This document shows, one piece after another, positions 32,506 through 41,400 of a DNA stretch of 42,795 nucleotides (positions are counted from its first letter, which is position 1; each line of letters begins with the position of its first letter). Source of the DNA: CAXBDP01 sp964598395. Lineage in GTDB: Bacteria > Bacteroidota > Bacteroidia > Cytophagales > Cyclobacteriaceae. Where the stretch lies: assembly GCA_964598395.1 (NCBI GenBank), contig CAZRBW010000022.1:1-42795 (forward strand). Direction: 5' to 3'. The notes beneath the pieces were generated by a model. That model searched no databases. It saw only the letters and a program-made list of their open reading frames with translations, and was not told the origin of the DNA. Both the position numbers and the translations under genes were made by a program.

Positions 32506-35019
32506 TTAATTCTTCTTTTTGATTGGAGGCAATTGTAGCTTAAGCTCAGCGCTGAACAATCTGCCAATCATTGGAGAGCCTACAAATTCTCTTTGCTCTA
32601 CATTAAATAAGTTGGAAACACCCGCTCCAAAACTTAAATAATCACTGATTTGGTAGCCAGCAGATAAGTCTACTGAAGTGAATCCACCCAGAGGGCCATA
32701 GTTGTAAAGCGAACCTGGCACTCTAGACATAGCTCCCGCAGCCGTAGCTATTTGCTGTCCAGACCGGAAGTCAAATTCAGGCACAATTCTCACATTAACA
32801 GATGCAAAAAGTTTATCATCCATCAAATTTCTTGCACTGAAGTTAAAATTGAAGCGATTTTGAGCTGCATTCAAATATCTAAGCGATTCTCTAACTGCTG
32901 GAGATACTCTTTGAAGAGTTGGATCATCTTCAAATTTATCTTCATCTGTAATATCAGAGTCGAAGTAAGAGTATTTCACACCGATACTGTAATTATCATT
33001 CAAACCTACATTCACACCAAAGTCTGCTCCCCAGCTATTTACTTGTCCGAAGTTCAAATAAGTGATGTGTAAATTTCCTAAGTTGGCAGGAACTGGTATA
33101 TCACCTCTTGCGATAATCTTTTCGCCTTCAATAGCAAATGTTTGCATATTCACAGCAAACAAACTTACTGCAGGGCTTACAAAATCTCTTGAGGATGAGT
33201 ACCATAATGTACCGTCAAAAAATACATTTTTGGCGGGACTACCTTTGTAGCCAAGCTCCACAGTTTGCACACTTTCTGGCTGCAATGGATCAATTTGACG
33301 AGTCTCTCCTAGTGTAGTTTGCCCAGTAATTAAGCTTTGGCTAAACTCCTGTACGGTAAGTCCTTGACCAGAACCGATGATTGCACCTCCTGCAAATGGG
33401 AACAAAAACTCCAAGAATTGAATAGAAGGAGCTGCATAGGCGCGGCCATAAGTAGTACGGAAAGTACCTCCCGCTCCATTCATCGTCAAAGCTAGACGTG
33501 GGCTAAATTGTGTTCCATAATAGTCGTGCTTATCTACGCGAGCAGCACCAGTGAATTTCAAATTGGTAGTAAGCTCTTTCTCCAACTGCACAACTCCACC
33601 AAATTGATTGATGATAATATCTCCATTTACATCATAAAGATAAGTACCATCACTAAATGCCTGATCGCGTTGGAAACTTGCGCCAACAATGAAATTGAAT
33701 CCTTCGAAATTATTATTGTATTGTACTTCACCATTCAAGCGAGAGCTCTTATCGATAAAGCCAGGGAAACCAAGTCCTCCCTCAGAAACAGGTTTTAAAG
33801 ACAGTTCACGTGCTTCTGCTTGACTTTTACCCTGTGCTAGTAGGTTGCGATAATTGGTTGTTCTGCCGTTAATTTGGAAAGTATTACCTGCATCATTCCA
33901 AGAATTATATACTTGAGCAAATATTCTTGGCGAAACATATCTACCATGTAAATAGCTAAAAGTCCAATCTTCGATCTGGTTTCGTCCTAGGTTGGTTACT
34001 CCCAAATTGGAGCCACGGCCAAAGCCATAATCTACTATGATATCTGCATCATCATTTACACTGTAGTATAAAGCACTGTTAAATCTCAAGCTTTCAAAAT
34101 CAAAATTTGGCTCAAGTTCAGGAACAGCAACATTATTGACATATACTGAATCAACAAACTCAAAATCAGTGCCTTTAGTGTATTCAAAGTTTGCTTTGAA
34201 AGCGAATTTATCATTCAACACTTGGGCATGACGAAGGCGGGTGGAAAGAACATTCTGGTTACCAGCACCCAATACCACTGTAGTACCTTCACTTGCGCGA
34301 GGATCTTTTGTGATAGTATTCACAACTCCTGCATGAGCATTTGGCCCATACAATGCCGAAGCTGGACCTAAAATTACTTCTACTCTTTCGATATCTTCTT
34401 TGATAATGGTATTATAGAAACCAGCAGGCAAACCTGTACCACCTGGAAGCATGCCATTTCTGCCATCGTTCATTTGGAACATCCGCACATTGAATGCGCT
34501 ATTGAATCCACGAGCATTGATACCAATACCAATGATACCTGAACGAACTACTTCAACTCCTTGTACCTTATTAAGTAATTCGCCTACGTTGAAAGAAGGA
34601 AGTTCTGCCAAATCTCTGCTAGTGATTACGCTAATAGCAGCTGGAGCTTCCGTCAATTTCTCAGGACGTCTTGTTGCAGAAACAACAATTTCATCACCTA
34701 ATAGATAGGTTTGGCCTAGACCTATTTGACCTAAATCAACATCGGAAATAGATACTGCGACTACACTTGAAAAAGTAGCATATCCTACATAAGTAGCGAT
34801 TAACTTGTACACAGCACTTGGCACATTGGCAATGACAAAATTCCCATTGGAGTCGGTAACTGCTCCTCGTGATGAGCCTTCCAATTTCACGTTTACGCCA
34901 ATCAATGGCTCGTTGGTTTGTGCATCGACAATCTTACCTTTAATACTGGCAGTTTGTGCCCATGCAGAGCCTACCATTACCAATAGTAGTAAGGTTAATG
35001 TAATGTATTTCTTCATCAT
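32506..35019 (-). CDS. TonB-dependent outer-membrane receptor
   Basis: 837 residues: signal peptide (KKYITLTLLLLVMVGSAWAQ), a carboxypeptidase-regulatory-like domain (about residues 24-105, GKIVDAQTNEPLIGVNVKLEGSSRGAVTDSNGNF), the plug domain (EIVVSATRRPEKLTEAPAAISVITSRDLAELPSF...GVVNTITKDP) and a 22-strand barrel. The C-terminus has the expected DLSAGYQISDYLSFGAGVSNLFNVEQREF. It imports a large nutrient or chelate with TonB energy. There is no SusD-like gene beside it, so it is probably not a glycan SusCD system; peptide, metal-chelate or vitamin uptake is possible. Its 458-base upstream gap holds direct repeats. Confidence 0.93.
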   Translation of the reverse strand: MMKKYITLTLLLLVMVGSAWAQTASIKGKIVDAQTNEPLIGVNVKLEGSSRGAVTDSNGNFVIANVPSAVYKLIATYVGYATFSSVVAVSISDVDLGQIGLGQTYLLGDEIVVSATRRPEKLTEAPAAISVITSRDLAELPSFNVGELLNKVQGVEVVRSGIIGIGINARGFNSAFNVRMFQMNDGRNGMLPGGTGLPAGFYNTIIKEDIERVEVILGPASALYGPNAHAGVVNTITKDPRASEGTTVVLGAGNQNVLSTRLRHAQVLNDKFAFKANFEYTKGTDFEFVDSVYVNNVAVPELEPNFDFESLRFNSALYYSVNDDADIIVDYGFGRGSNLGVTNLGRNQIEDWTFSYLHGRYVSPRIFAQVYNSWNDAGNTFQINGRTTNYRNLLAQGKSQAEARELSLKPVSEGGLGFPGFIDKSSRLNGEVQYNNNFEGFNFIVGASFQRDQAFSDGTYLYDVNGDIIINQFGGVVQLEKELTTNLKFTGAARVDKHDYYGTQFSPRLALTMNGAGGTFRTTYGRAYAAPSIQFLEFLFPFAGGAIIGSGQGLTVQEFSQSLITGQTTLGETRQIDPLQPESVQTVELGYKGSPAKNVFFDGTLWYSSSRDFVSPAVSLFAVNMQTFAIEGEKIIARGDIPVPANLGNLHITYLNFGQVNSWGADFGVNVGLNDNYSIGVKYSYFDSDITDEDKFEDDPTLQRVSPAVRESLRYLNAAQNRFNFNFSARNLMDDKLFASVNVRIVPEFDFRSGQQIATAAGAMSRVPGSLYNYGPLGGFTSVDLSAGYQISDYLSFGAGVSNLFNVEQREFVGSPMIGRLFSAELKLQLPPIKKKN

Positions 35020-35477
35020 AGTTTTTAGGGTTTAATTTTATTTACAGCATTGGAAAGCTATTTAAAGTAAAATTGATTTGCAAAATATAATTCTGATGAA
35101 AAATGCTTTTTAAAGATAAAATTTTGCCTAAATACAATTTTTAAATATTTTCAATCGAAATTTACTCTCTTAACATTTTTACTAATTATTGAAAATCAGT
35201 TAGTTACGGATAGGTCAGAAAAAATTAAAAAATAGCCATATTAGAATATTTATATACTATTTAGACGTTTTATAAATAATAAAAATTCGCAAATATTAGA
35301 ATATTTATATTGAAAATTCGTTCTGAATTTTGAATTATACGGATTGAAATCGGCATATAAAGCATTATTTAATGAGTTTTTGAAAATTCTCTCAAAAATT
35401 GATAATAAATATAAAGATTCTTATTATTGGAAAAGATCAAATTTAATAACTTCAAATATTTATACTGACAAAGGATG
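35020..35477. repeat. AT-rich gene-free region with direct repeats
   Basis: The 458 bases between the TonB receptor start and the 3' end of the lipoprotein hydrolase contain no convincing gene. An exact 18-base direct repeat, ATATTAGAATATTTATAT, occurs at 35238-35255 and 35293-35310 (55 bases from start to start). The shorter direct repeat AAAATTCG occurs at 35282-35289 and 35313-35320. The repeats lie 220-300 bases upstream of the TonB receptor and could bind a regulator, though very AT-rich DNA favours chance repeats. Confidence 0.55.
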
Positions 35478-36428
35478 TCATCTGGAAATAATGAAATTTA
35501 TCAAAATAGAATTGAACTCCGATGCTTTTTCGATTTGCAACAAATGGCCCGCACCAGAGATCACTTTTGTCTCCGCATTTGGTATACTATTCTTGGCTGT
35601 ATTGGCTAGAATTTCAGCTGATGAATTTGGGTTCATAAATCGATTTGGGATGAGGGCATCATCACTAGAAAATATGACCAAGCATGGCTGAGAAAGTTCA
35701 CTCAATCTGTCAATTACAGGTTCGTTTACCATGCCAGCAACACCGCCCGCCACAGTTTTTGCGTGCGCTGAGAACAGTGTTGCTTCTTTGATCGCAATCC
35801 TGTCATTTACCATTTCATCAATAAAAGGATGTCCCTCCAAAAAATTGATTTTGAGATTGGCTCTTATCTGCTCATTGGAAGTACTCATTATGGTATTTTG
35901 AGTTACAGTATTTCTAAAAAGACCCTTTTGTACTTCTGTAAATGTTTCGATCCCAGCAGGGGCAGCTAATACTAATCCTTCAATTAGCGATGGGTTTTCA
36001 AGAGCCAATGTCATGCTTATTTGCCCACCCATACTATGGCCAACAAGCCAAACATTTTGCAGATTTAATTTCTCAATAAACTCAGCTAGCACCTCCGCTT
36101 GAAAAGTCATTGAGCCTGAGTAATCACCTTTTGAGGATTTACCATAGCCAGCCAAATCCACTGCAATGCAACGAAAATCTTTGGATAGATCAGGCACATT
36201 ATACTGCCAGTGCTTGAGATAGCCACCAAGCCCATGAATAAAAATCAATGTTTTGTCACCATCGCCTGTATCGGTGTAGGCAATTTCGATATTATTAGAA
36301 AGGCTTACTTTTATTACTTCCGCATAGTATTGAATCTCTTGAAAGGGATCTTTTTCAGCTGGCTCTACTTGAGCGCAGGAAAATATTGATTGAACAAGAA
36401 GGAAAATTAAGGCTATTGAAGTTTTCAT
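35478..36428 (-). CDS. Alpha/beta hydrolase lipoprotein
   Basis: 316 residues. The signal sequence ends in SIFSC (Cys18), so it is probably a lipoprotein. Catalytic elements: IFIHGLGGYLKHWQ, AVDLAGYGKSSKG, nucleophile Ser132 in VGHSMGGQ, Asp in FSSDDALIP, and His in SGAGHLLQIEK. It resembles periplasmic esterases, C-C hydrolases and lactonases, with no firm substrate. It lies 30 bases downstream of the sodium:solute symporter on the same strand, so hydrolysis outside and import of the product may be linked. Confidence 0.87.
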   Translation of the reverse strand: MKTSIALIFLLVQSIFSCAQVEPAEKDPFQEIQYYAEVIKVSLSNNIEIAYTDTGDGDKTLIFIHGLGGYLKHWQYNVPDLSKDFRCIAVDLAGYGKSSKGDYSGSMTFQAEVLAEFIEKLNLQNVWLVGHSMGGQISMTLALENPSLIEGLVLAAPAGIETFTEVQKGLFRNTVTQNTIMSTSNEQIRANLKINFLEGHPFIDEMVNDRIAIKEATLFSAHAKTVAGGVAGMVNEPVIDRLSELSQPCLVIFSSDDALIPNRFMNPNSSAEILANTAKNSIPNAETKVISGAGHLLQIEKASEFNSILINFIISR

Positions 36429-36458
36429 AATGAATGGATTTTAATAGTGGCAATCACT

Positions 36459-37976
36459 TTAGTTTTTCTTTTTGGTAATGAAATAGAAAATAAAGCCAAC
36501 CATGACTGATGCAAGAATGGCGATCGCGGCTGCAATACCAGGATTGCGTACAGGCCCTTGCATATAGGATGTAAGGCCTCCATAGTAAATAGAAAAGTGA
36601 ACCAAAATTGCGGTGACAGAGGATGCAACAGGCACAATTAACGGAACGGCATTTCGCATAAAAGTACCCACAAGAACTGGCACAAACGCCGCTGAGAAAT
36701 AGGCATACACTCCATTTTGAGCAAAAATACCAACACTTAAATTAGGATTGATTAATTGATCATAGCACAAAAAGCTCGTGACAATTGCCAGCCCAACAAT
36801 CACAAAGCGATTGATTACCACTTCCCTATTGAGCTTGGCGCTTGGGTTGCCTTCAATAAGTTTGGCACCCATAAGTGGCTTTAAAATATCTGAAGTGATA
36901 GTAGTGGAAAGCGATTGAATAAGACCCTCCAGCGTGGACAAGCCTGCCGAAATCAATCCTAATACTAAAATGATGCTGACATAAACTGGAAATTCACTCA
37001 CCACAAAAGCCGACATAATGCTATCTACATTCATGGCTGATCCATTAATGGTCAAATCTGGAAATGTGATACGAGCATACAATCCTGCGAAAACGACAAA
37101 GAAGAATAATAGCTCCGCAGAAAGCCCAACCCAAAGGTACTTTTTGACATCGCTGTCATTTTTTAATAGAAGAGACTTAGTAATAATATGCGGCTGGCAT
37201 ACGATGGCAATACCAACCACTATTTGACAAAATATAATTTCGAAGTAATCTCTGAATAGAAAGCTATCTGGATTGGTGGGCTTGGCTAATGCGGGATCAA
37301 TAGCGGTGAGTTTTCCTAAGAAGCCTTTGATTCCTCCCGCAAAATGCTCATAACCTGAGCCTAGTAATGCAACTGCAACGATCAACATTAATCCTGCTTG
37401 TAGCGCATTGGTATATACCATCGAATTTGCGCCACCAAACATCATATATCCAAAAATAAATATCACCAACCCGAGCATAATATACAATTCTTGAACATTC
37501 AAAGAACTTGAAATTACCTTGGTAAGCCCAACTACAATAAGAATAATAAATGTGATTAACAGCAAAGAAAGGAAACCAAAAAAAATGCTATACGTATGGC
37601 TTTTGAACACAGATCCCATCCATTGCGCCATTGTGTTTGCTTTTACAGTTTGACCATGTTTACGGAAGCCTTTAGTTAAGAAATATAAAGAGAATAATGC
37701 CGATATCGGGAGTACTATTCCCATCGATAAAAAGCCGCTTATTCCATATAGAGCAACAAAACCAGGGTTGATAATAAATGTGGCAGCACTCGTCATGGAT
37801 GCTGCTAAGGATAAGCCAACGGCAATAGGTGAAAATGAGATATTGCCTACTGCGTAATCAGAAATACTTTTGATTTTTAATGCCCCTCGAACAACGAAAA
37901 ATAGAATGAGGGCAGCATATAAGACAAGTAATATGGTGGTAGCAACCACCATTTCGGAAGAAGCAAGTTGGTTCAT
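36459..37976 (-). CDS. Sodium:solute symporter family transporter
   Basis: 505 residues, about 13 membrane helices, the normal size for the SSS family. Recognisable features are the N-terminal ISDYAVGNISFSPIAVGLSLAASMTSAATFI (core helix with the Na+-site region), the GANSMVYTNALQAGLMLIVAVALL helix, and the LVLGLISAGLSTLEGLIQSLSTTITSDI region with the Ser/Thr residues that contribute to Na+ binding. Uses the sodium gradient to import a small solute such as a carboxylate, sugar or amino acid; sequence does not show which. The alpha/beta hydrolase follows in the same operon. Divergent from pdeM with about 100 bases between. Confidence 0.9.
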   Translation of the reverse strand: MNQLASSEMVVATTILLVLYAALILFFVVRGALKIKSISDYAVGNISFSPIAVGLSLAASMTSAATFIINPGFVALYGISGFLSMGIVLPISALFSLYFLTKGFRKHGQTVKANTMAQWMGSVFKSHTYSIFFGFLSLLLITFIILIVVGLTKVISSSLNVQELYIMLGLVIFIFGYMMFGGANSMVYTNALQAGLMLIVAVALLGSGYEHFAGGIKGFLGKLTAIDPALAKPTNPDSFLFRDYFEIIFCQIVVGIAIVCQPHIITKSLLLKNDSDVKKYLWVGLSAELLFFFVVFAGLYARITFPDLTINGSAMNVDSIMSAFVVSEFPVYVSIILVLGLISAGLSTLEGLIQSLSTTITSDILKPLMGAKLIEGNPSAKLNREVVINRFVIVGLAIVTSFLCYDQLINPNLSVGIFAQNGVYAYFSAAFVPVLVGTFMRNAVPLIVPVASSVTAILVHFSIYYGGLTSYMQGPVRNPGIAAAIAILASVMVGFIFYFITKKKN

Positions 37977-38066
37977 AGGATTTGGTTAAAAATGTTAGTT
38001 GCTGTAAACAAAATGAAACCCTAATTCACCAAGACCAATGCAATTTAGTATAAATAATTCTTATTG

Positions 38067-38074
38067 TAAATTTG
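38067..38074 (+). promoter_or_regulatory. Putative -7 promoter box of pdeM (TAnnTTTG), abutting the start codon
   Basis: TAAATTTG is an exact consensus match and ends one base before the pdeM ATG at 38076. A start of transcription at the usual distance would fall on or just inside the ATG, so the mRNA would be leaderless, or the gene is read from another promoter. Confidence 0.4.
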
Positions 38075-38075
38075 T

Positions 38076-38771
38076 ATGACCAAATTGCCCGCAAACAAAA
38101 GCCTTACAATTGATATTGCTGGCACCACTATTTGTCTCCTTGCGGATAAGGCGATTTATTGGCCTGATAAGAATTGCTTGCTGGTTGCCGATATACATTT
38201 GGGAAAAGCAGGGCACTTCCGCAAAGCTGGTATACCCATCCCATCAACAATCCATGATGCTGATCTGAAAAAATTAGCTGGCTTGATCGAAATATATGCA
38301 ATTGAAAAAGTATATCTATTAGGTGATCTTTTTCACAGTAATTTGAATTTGGAATGGCTACATTTTAAAAGCTGGATTAAAAATTTCAAGGATACTCAGT
38401 TTGTATTAATAATGGGCAACCATGACATCCTTGGGGCCAAAGAGTACGAAGCAACTAATTTTAAACATATCAATAAGCATTTAATTGTTGAGCCATTTTT
38501 ATTGAGTCACTCACCTATTTTACGAAAAGATATTCCAGAGGCATTATTTAATTTATCTGGACATATCCATCCATCAATTTATTTAAAAGGGAGCAGTAAG
38601 CAAGGAATGACCTTGCCTTGTTTCTATTTCGATACCAATTATGGTATTTTACCAGCCTTTGGCGCATTTACAGGTACAGCAAATGTTAATGCTACCAATG
38701 GTTCTTCTATATTTGCTGTTGCAGAGGATAAAATAATTCCAATTAAGATAAAGCAACTCAAAAAACATTGA
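38076..38771 (+). CDS. pdeM: Ligase-associated DNA damage response endonuclease PdeM
   Basis: A calcineurin-like metallophosphoesterase of 231 residues with the complete two-metal site: Asp39 and His41 (ADIHLGK), Asp84 (GDLFHS), Asn115-His116 (GNHD), His145 (LLSHSP) and the GHIH motif (His163/His165). The element HLGKAGHFRKAGIPIP is characteristic of PdeM. In many bacteria pdeM sits with an Lhr-like helicase, an ATP-dependent ligase and an exonuclease; none of these are here. Instead its stop codon overlaps the TTG start of ftsX (TTGA), placing it at the head of the cell-envelope cluster. Confidence 0.87.
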   Translation: MTKLPANKSLTIDIAGTTICLLADKAIYWPDKNCLLVADIHLGKAGHFRKAGIPIPSTIHDADLKKLAGLIEIYAIEKVYLLGDLFHSNLNLEWLHFKSWIKNFKDTQFVLIMGNHDILGAKEYEATNFKHINKHLIVEPFLLSHSPILRKDIPEALFNLSGHIHPSIYLKGSSKQGMTLPCFYFDTNYGILPAFGAFTGTANVNATNGSSIFAVAEDKIIPIKIKQLKKH

Positions 38772-39661
38772 AAGCCCAAAAGAGATATAAGCGAACAAAA
38801 GTAGGTAGTTATCCATACCTGAGTGTGATTTTCAGCACTACGTTAGCTTTATTTCTACTTGGTCTTTTTGGTATGCTCCTCATCAACACCAACAAACTGG
38901 TAGATTATATTCAAGAAAACCTCGAAATGCAGGTTTACCTTAATAGCAATGTTACAGATAATCAAGCAAATAGACTTCAATCTCAAATACGCGAAAAAGA
39001 CTATGTGCTCCACAAAGGAGATTCAGCAATAATGAACTTCATATCCAAGGAAGAGGCAGCAGAAGATTTGATTGCACAAACGGGCGAAGATTTTCTGACC
39101 TTCCTTGGCGACAATCCACTTCGCGATGCAATTACATTTAAAATTGCGATCGAAAGCCAAGATAGTAGTCAATTGAAATCCATTAAAGAAGAACTAGAGG
39201 CATTGCCAGAAGTATATGAAGTGACTTATATAGAAAGCATGGCTCAGGTCATTAATAAAAACCGCACAAAAATAGCCATAGCACTTGCTGTGGGTGCCGT
39301 ACTCCTATTATTCACCATCAGCACACTTATTAATAACACCATCAGATTAGCCTTATTTTCTCAAAGATTTTTGATAAGAAGTATGCAATTGGTAGGTGCC
39401 ACTCAAGGTTTTATTATTCGGCCTTTTATCACAAGAGCATCATTGTATGGATTGATTTCTGGGCTCTTGGCGGGAGGTTTACTCGCTATATTGCTTACCT
39501 ATGCACTTCGCGTATTACCAGAACTTGAGCTAGTGCAAGACCAAGAAAAAACCTTATTTTTATTTGGAGCTTTATTGCTAGTGGGAATATTTATAGCTTT
39601 GTTCAGCACTTTATATGCGGTACGCAAGTACTTGAAGATGTCGTTAGACGAACTGTATTGA
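38768..39661 (+). CDS. ftsX: Cell division permease-like protein FtsX
   Basis: 297 residues with the FtsX layout: a cytoplasmic basic start (KAQKRYKRTKVGSYPYLS), helix 1 (VIFSTTLALFLLGLFGMLLI), an extracytoplasmic domain to about residue 165 (ENLEMQVYLNSNVTDNQ...), and three more helices ending in YAVRKYLKMSLDELY. With FtsE it forms an ABC-type complex that activates peptidoglycan hydrolases during division; ftsE is not in the window, a common situation in Bacteroidota. The start is TTG at 38768, overlapping the pdeM stop by 4 bases. No ATG lies near the conserved N-terminus, so the TTG start is believable. Confidence 0.93.
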   Translation: MKAQKRYKRTKVGSYPYLSVIFSTTLALFLLGLFGMLLINTNKLVDYIQENLEMQVYLNSNVTDNQANRLQSQIREKDYVLHKGDSAIMNFISKEEAAEDLIAQTGEDFLTFLGDNPLRDAITFKIAIESQDSSQLKSIKEELEALPEVYEVTYIESMAQVINKNRTKIAIALAVGAVLLLFTISTLINNTIRLALFSQRFLIRSMQLVGATQGFIIRPFITRASLYGLISGLLAGGLLAILLTYALRVLPELELVQDQEKTLFLFGALLLVGIFIALFSTLYAVRKYLKMSLDELY

Positions 39662-39716
39662 TCTTTAAACCCAACCTCAATAAGCGATTAGACGGTTGTG
39701 AAAATAAATTGAAACA

Positions 39717-39932
39717 ATGAAGAAGACAGGAAACCTCGGATTCAAAAGAAAAAATTATCACTTGATGTTGATTGGTTTAGCCATTCTAATATCAGGCTTT
39801 ATTGTTATGAACTTAGATACTGAGCCACACGGTTTTGGCTTTATTGGCCTTACCCTCGGCCCAATTATAGTGATGATAGGTTTTCTGTTTCAATTGTATG
39901 CAATCCTATACAAGGCCAAAGAAGAAAAATGA
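39717..39932 (+). CDS. DUF3098 family small membrane protein
   Basis: 71 residues with two membrane helices (YHLMLIGLAILISGFIVMNL and FGFIGLTLGPIIVMIGFLFQLYAIL) and short basic ends. DUF3098 is a Bacteroidota family almost always placed between ftsX and uppP, as here. Its ATG is 56 bases after ftsX, and its stop overlaps the uppP start by 4 bases (ATGA). A role in division or in undecaprenyl-phosphate recycling is inferred from this conserved neighbourhood only. Confidence 0.9.
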   Translation: MKKTGNLGFKRKNYHLMLIGLAILISGFIVMNLDTEPHGFGFIGLTLGPIIVMIGFLFQLYAILYKAKEEK

Positions 39933-40714
39933 GTGTATTTGAAGCATTCATCCTTGGCATACTGCAAGGCTTGACTGAATTTCTTCCGGTAAGTAGTAGT
40001 GGGCATATCGAATTAGGAAAAGCTGTACTGGGCGTAGAAGTTCAAGAAGATCTGAGCTTTACTGTTGTGGTTCATGGCGCTACAGTTTTAAGTACCATAG
40101 TAGTTTTTCGCAATGATATTTGGACACTTCTTAAGGAGGCATTCAAATTCCAACTCAATCCCTCCACTATTTACATCCTCCAATTAGTGATTTCTATGAT
40201 TCCCGTTTTAATAGTCGGGCTATTTTTCAAAGATCAATTAGAGGAAATTTTCTTTGGCAATATTCAGATTGTTGGATTTATGCTTTTGGTTACGGCTGCA
40301 TTATTAGGCGCAAGTCAATTGGCCAAACCAAAACTTGGCGGAATCACTTTTCTGAAAGCATTTATTATTGGTATTGCACAAGCTATCGCGGTAATACCCG
40401 GCATCTCTCGCTCAGGAGCTACCATTGCCACGGCATTGATGGTAGGCGTAAATAAAGAAGAGGCGACTCGATTTTCATTCTTAATGGTATTGGTGCCTAT
40501 CCTTGGCGCCAACCTTTTAGATATCCTGAAAAATGAAGGTGGTGCTGAAGCTTCAAGCTCATTTATGCCATTGCTAGTTGGCTTTATTGCCGCGTTTTTA
40601 TCAGGATTATTTGCCTGCTCCATCATGCTTCGTATTGTAAGGAAAGGCAAGCTTGGCTACTTTGCCATCTATTGTGTAATTGTAGGCCTTATCGCCATTA
40701 TCTCGTCATTATGA
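39929..40714 (+). CDS. uppP: Undecaprenyl-diphosphatase UppP (BacA)
   Basis: Inner-membrane enzyme that converts undecaprenyl diphosphate to undecaprenyl phosphate, recycling the lipid carrier for peptidoglycan and other glycans and giving bacitracin tolerance. 261 residues with the two signature motifs: the Glu-rich QGLTEFLPVSSSGH (residues 13-26, Glu17) and PGISRSGAT (157-165, Arg161). About eight membrane helices. Start overlaps the DUF3098 stop (ATGA) and its own stop overlaps truB (ATGA), so translation is coupled along the cluster. Confidence 0.96.
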   Translation: MSVFEAFILGILQGLTEFLPVSSSGHIELGKAVLGVEVQEDLSFTVVVHGATVLSTIVVFRNDIWTLLKEAFKFQLNPSTIYILQLVISMIPVLIVGLFFKDQLEEIFFGNIQIVGFMLLVTAALLGASQLAKPKLGGITFLKAFIIGIAQAIAVIPGISRSGATIATALMVGVNKEEATRFSFLMVLVPILGANLLDILKNEGGAEASSSFMPLLVGFIAAFLSGLFACSIMLRIVRKGKLGYFAIYCVIVGLIAIISSL

Positions 40715-41400
40715 CCGATTCATCATTCAATTTTGTGGAAGGAGCTATATTGCTAATTGACAAGCCTTATACATGGACTTCCTTTGATGTGGTGAAGAAA
40801 GTGCGAAATAAAGTTGGGATCAAAAAAGTAGGCCATGCAGGTACTTTGGATCCATTAGCTACAGGACTTTTGATTATTTGCACGGGTAAAAAGACTAAAG
40901 AGATAGATACGTACCAAGCACAGGAAAAAGAATACACTGGTACTTTTGAGCTTGGAAAAATCACGGCTTCTTACGATGCCGAAACTGAAGCTGTGGATCA
41001 TCAGTCGATCGATCATTTGCGGGAGGATGAAATTCTATCAGCAACAAAACCATTTATTGGTGAAATCACCCAATATCCTCCCGCCCATTCGGCAGTGAAA
41101 ATAGATGGCAAACGTGCTTATGAAATGGCACGCGCTGGGCAAGAGGTCGCAATGAAATCTCGTCAGGTAACAGTATCCGAATTCGAAATCACCAAAATAG
41201 ATTTACCTCAAGTTCATTTTCGAGTAGTTTGCTCCAAAGGAACTTATATTCGAAGTTTAGCCAATGATTTTGGAAAGCAATTAGGCGTTGGCGCCTATTT
41301 AACCAGCCTTTGCCGCACCCGAATTGGAAATTTCAACCTAAAAGATGCTTGGCAATTGGATGTATTAATTCAAAAAATAGAAGAATTAAAAAAAGCATGA
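40711..41400 (+). CDS. truB: tRNA pseudouridine(55) synthase TruB
   Basis: Makes pseudouridine-55 in the T-loop of tRNAs. With the ATG at 40711 (ATGA overlap with uppP) the protein has 229 residues, usual for the shorter bacterial TruB forms that lack the extended C-terminal PUA part. The catalytic motif is GHAGTLDPLATGLL with Asp47. IDKPYTWTSFDVVKKVR and KGTYIRSLANDFG are further family markers. An upstream in-frame start at 40672 would read through uppP and is unlikely. The ribF start overlaps its stop. It carries two octamers GCGGGAGG in opposite orientation 58 bases apart. Confidence 0.95.
   Translation: MTDSSFNFVEGAILLIDKPYTWTSFDVVKKVRNKVGIKKVGHAGTLDPLATGLLIICTGKKTKEIDTYQAQEKEYTGTFELGKITASYDAETEAVDHQSIDHLREDEILSATKPFIGEITQYPPAHSAVKIDGKRAYEMARAGQEVAMKSRQVTVSEFEITKIDLPQVHFRVVCSKGTYIRSLANDFGKQLGVGAYLTSLCRTRIGNFNLKDAWQLDVLIQKIEELKKA

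Noticed and set aside
32506..35019. SusC of a glycan-uptake SusCD pair
   Set aside because: No SusD-like gene is adjacent; the neighbours are alpha/beta hydrolases.
35344..35691. Plus-strand ORF of 115 codons
   Set aside because: It starts at TTG in AT-rich DNA and its second half is the antisense of the lipoprotein hydrolase. I see no family features.
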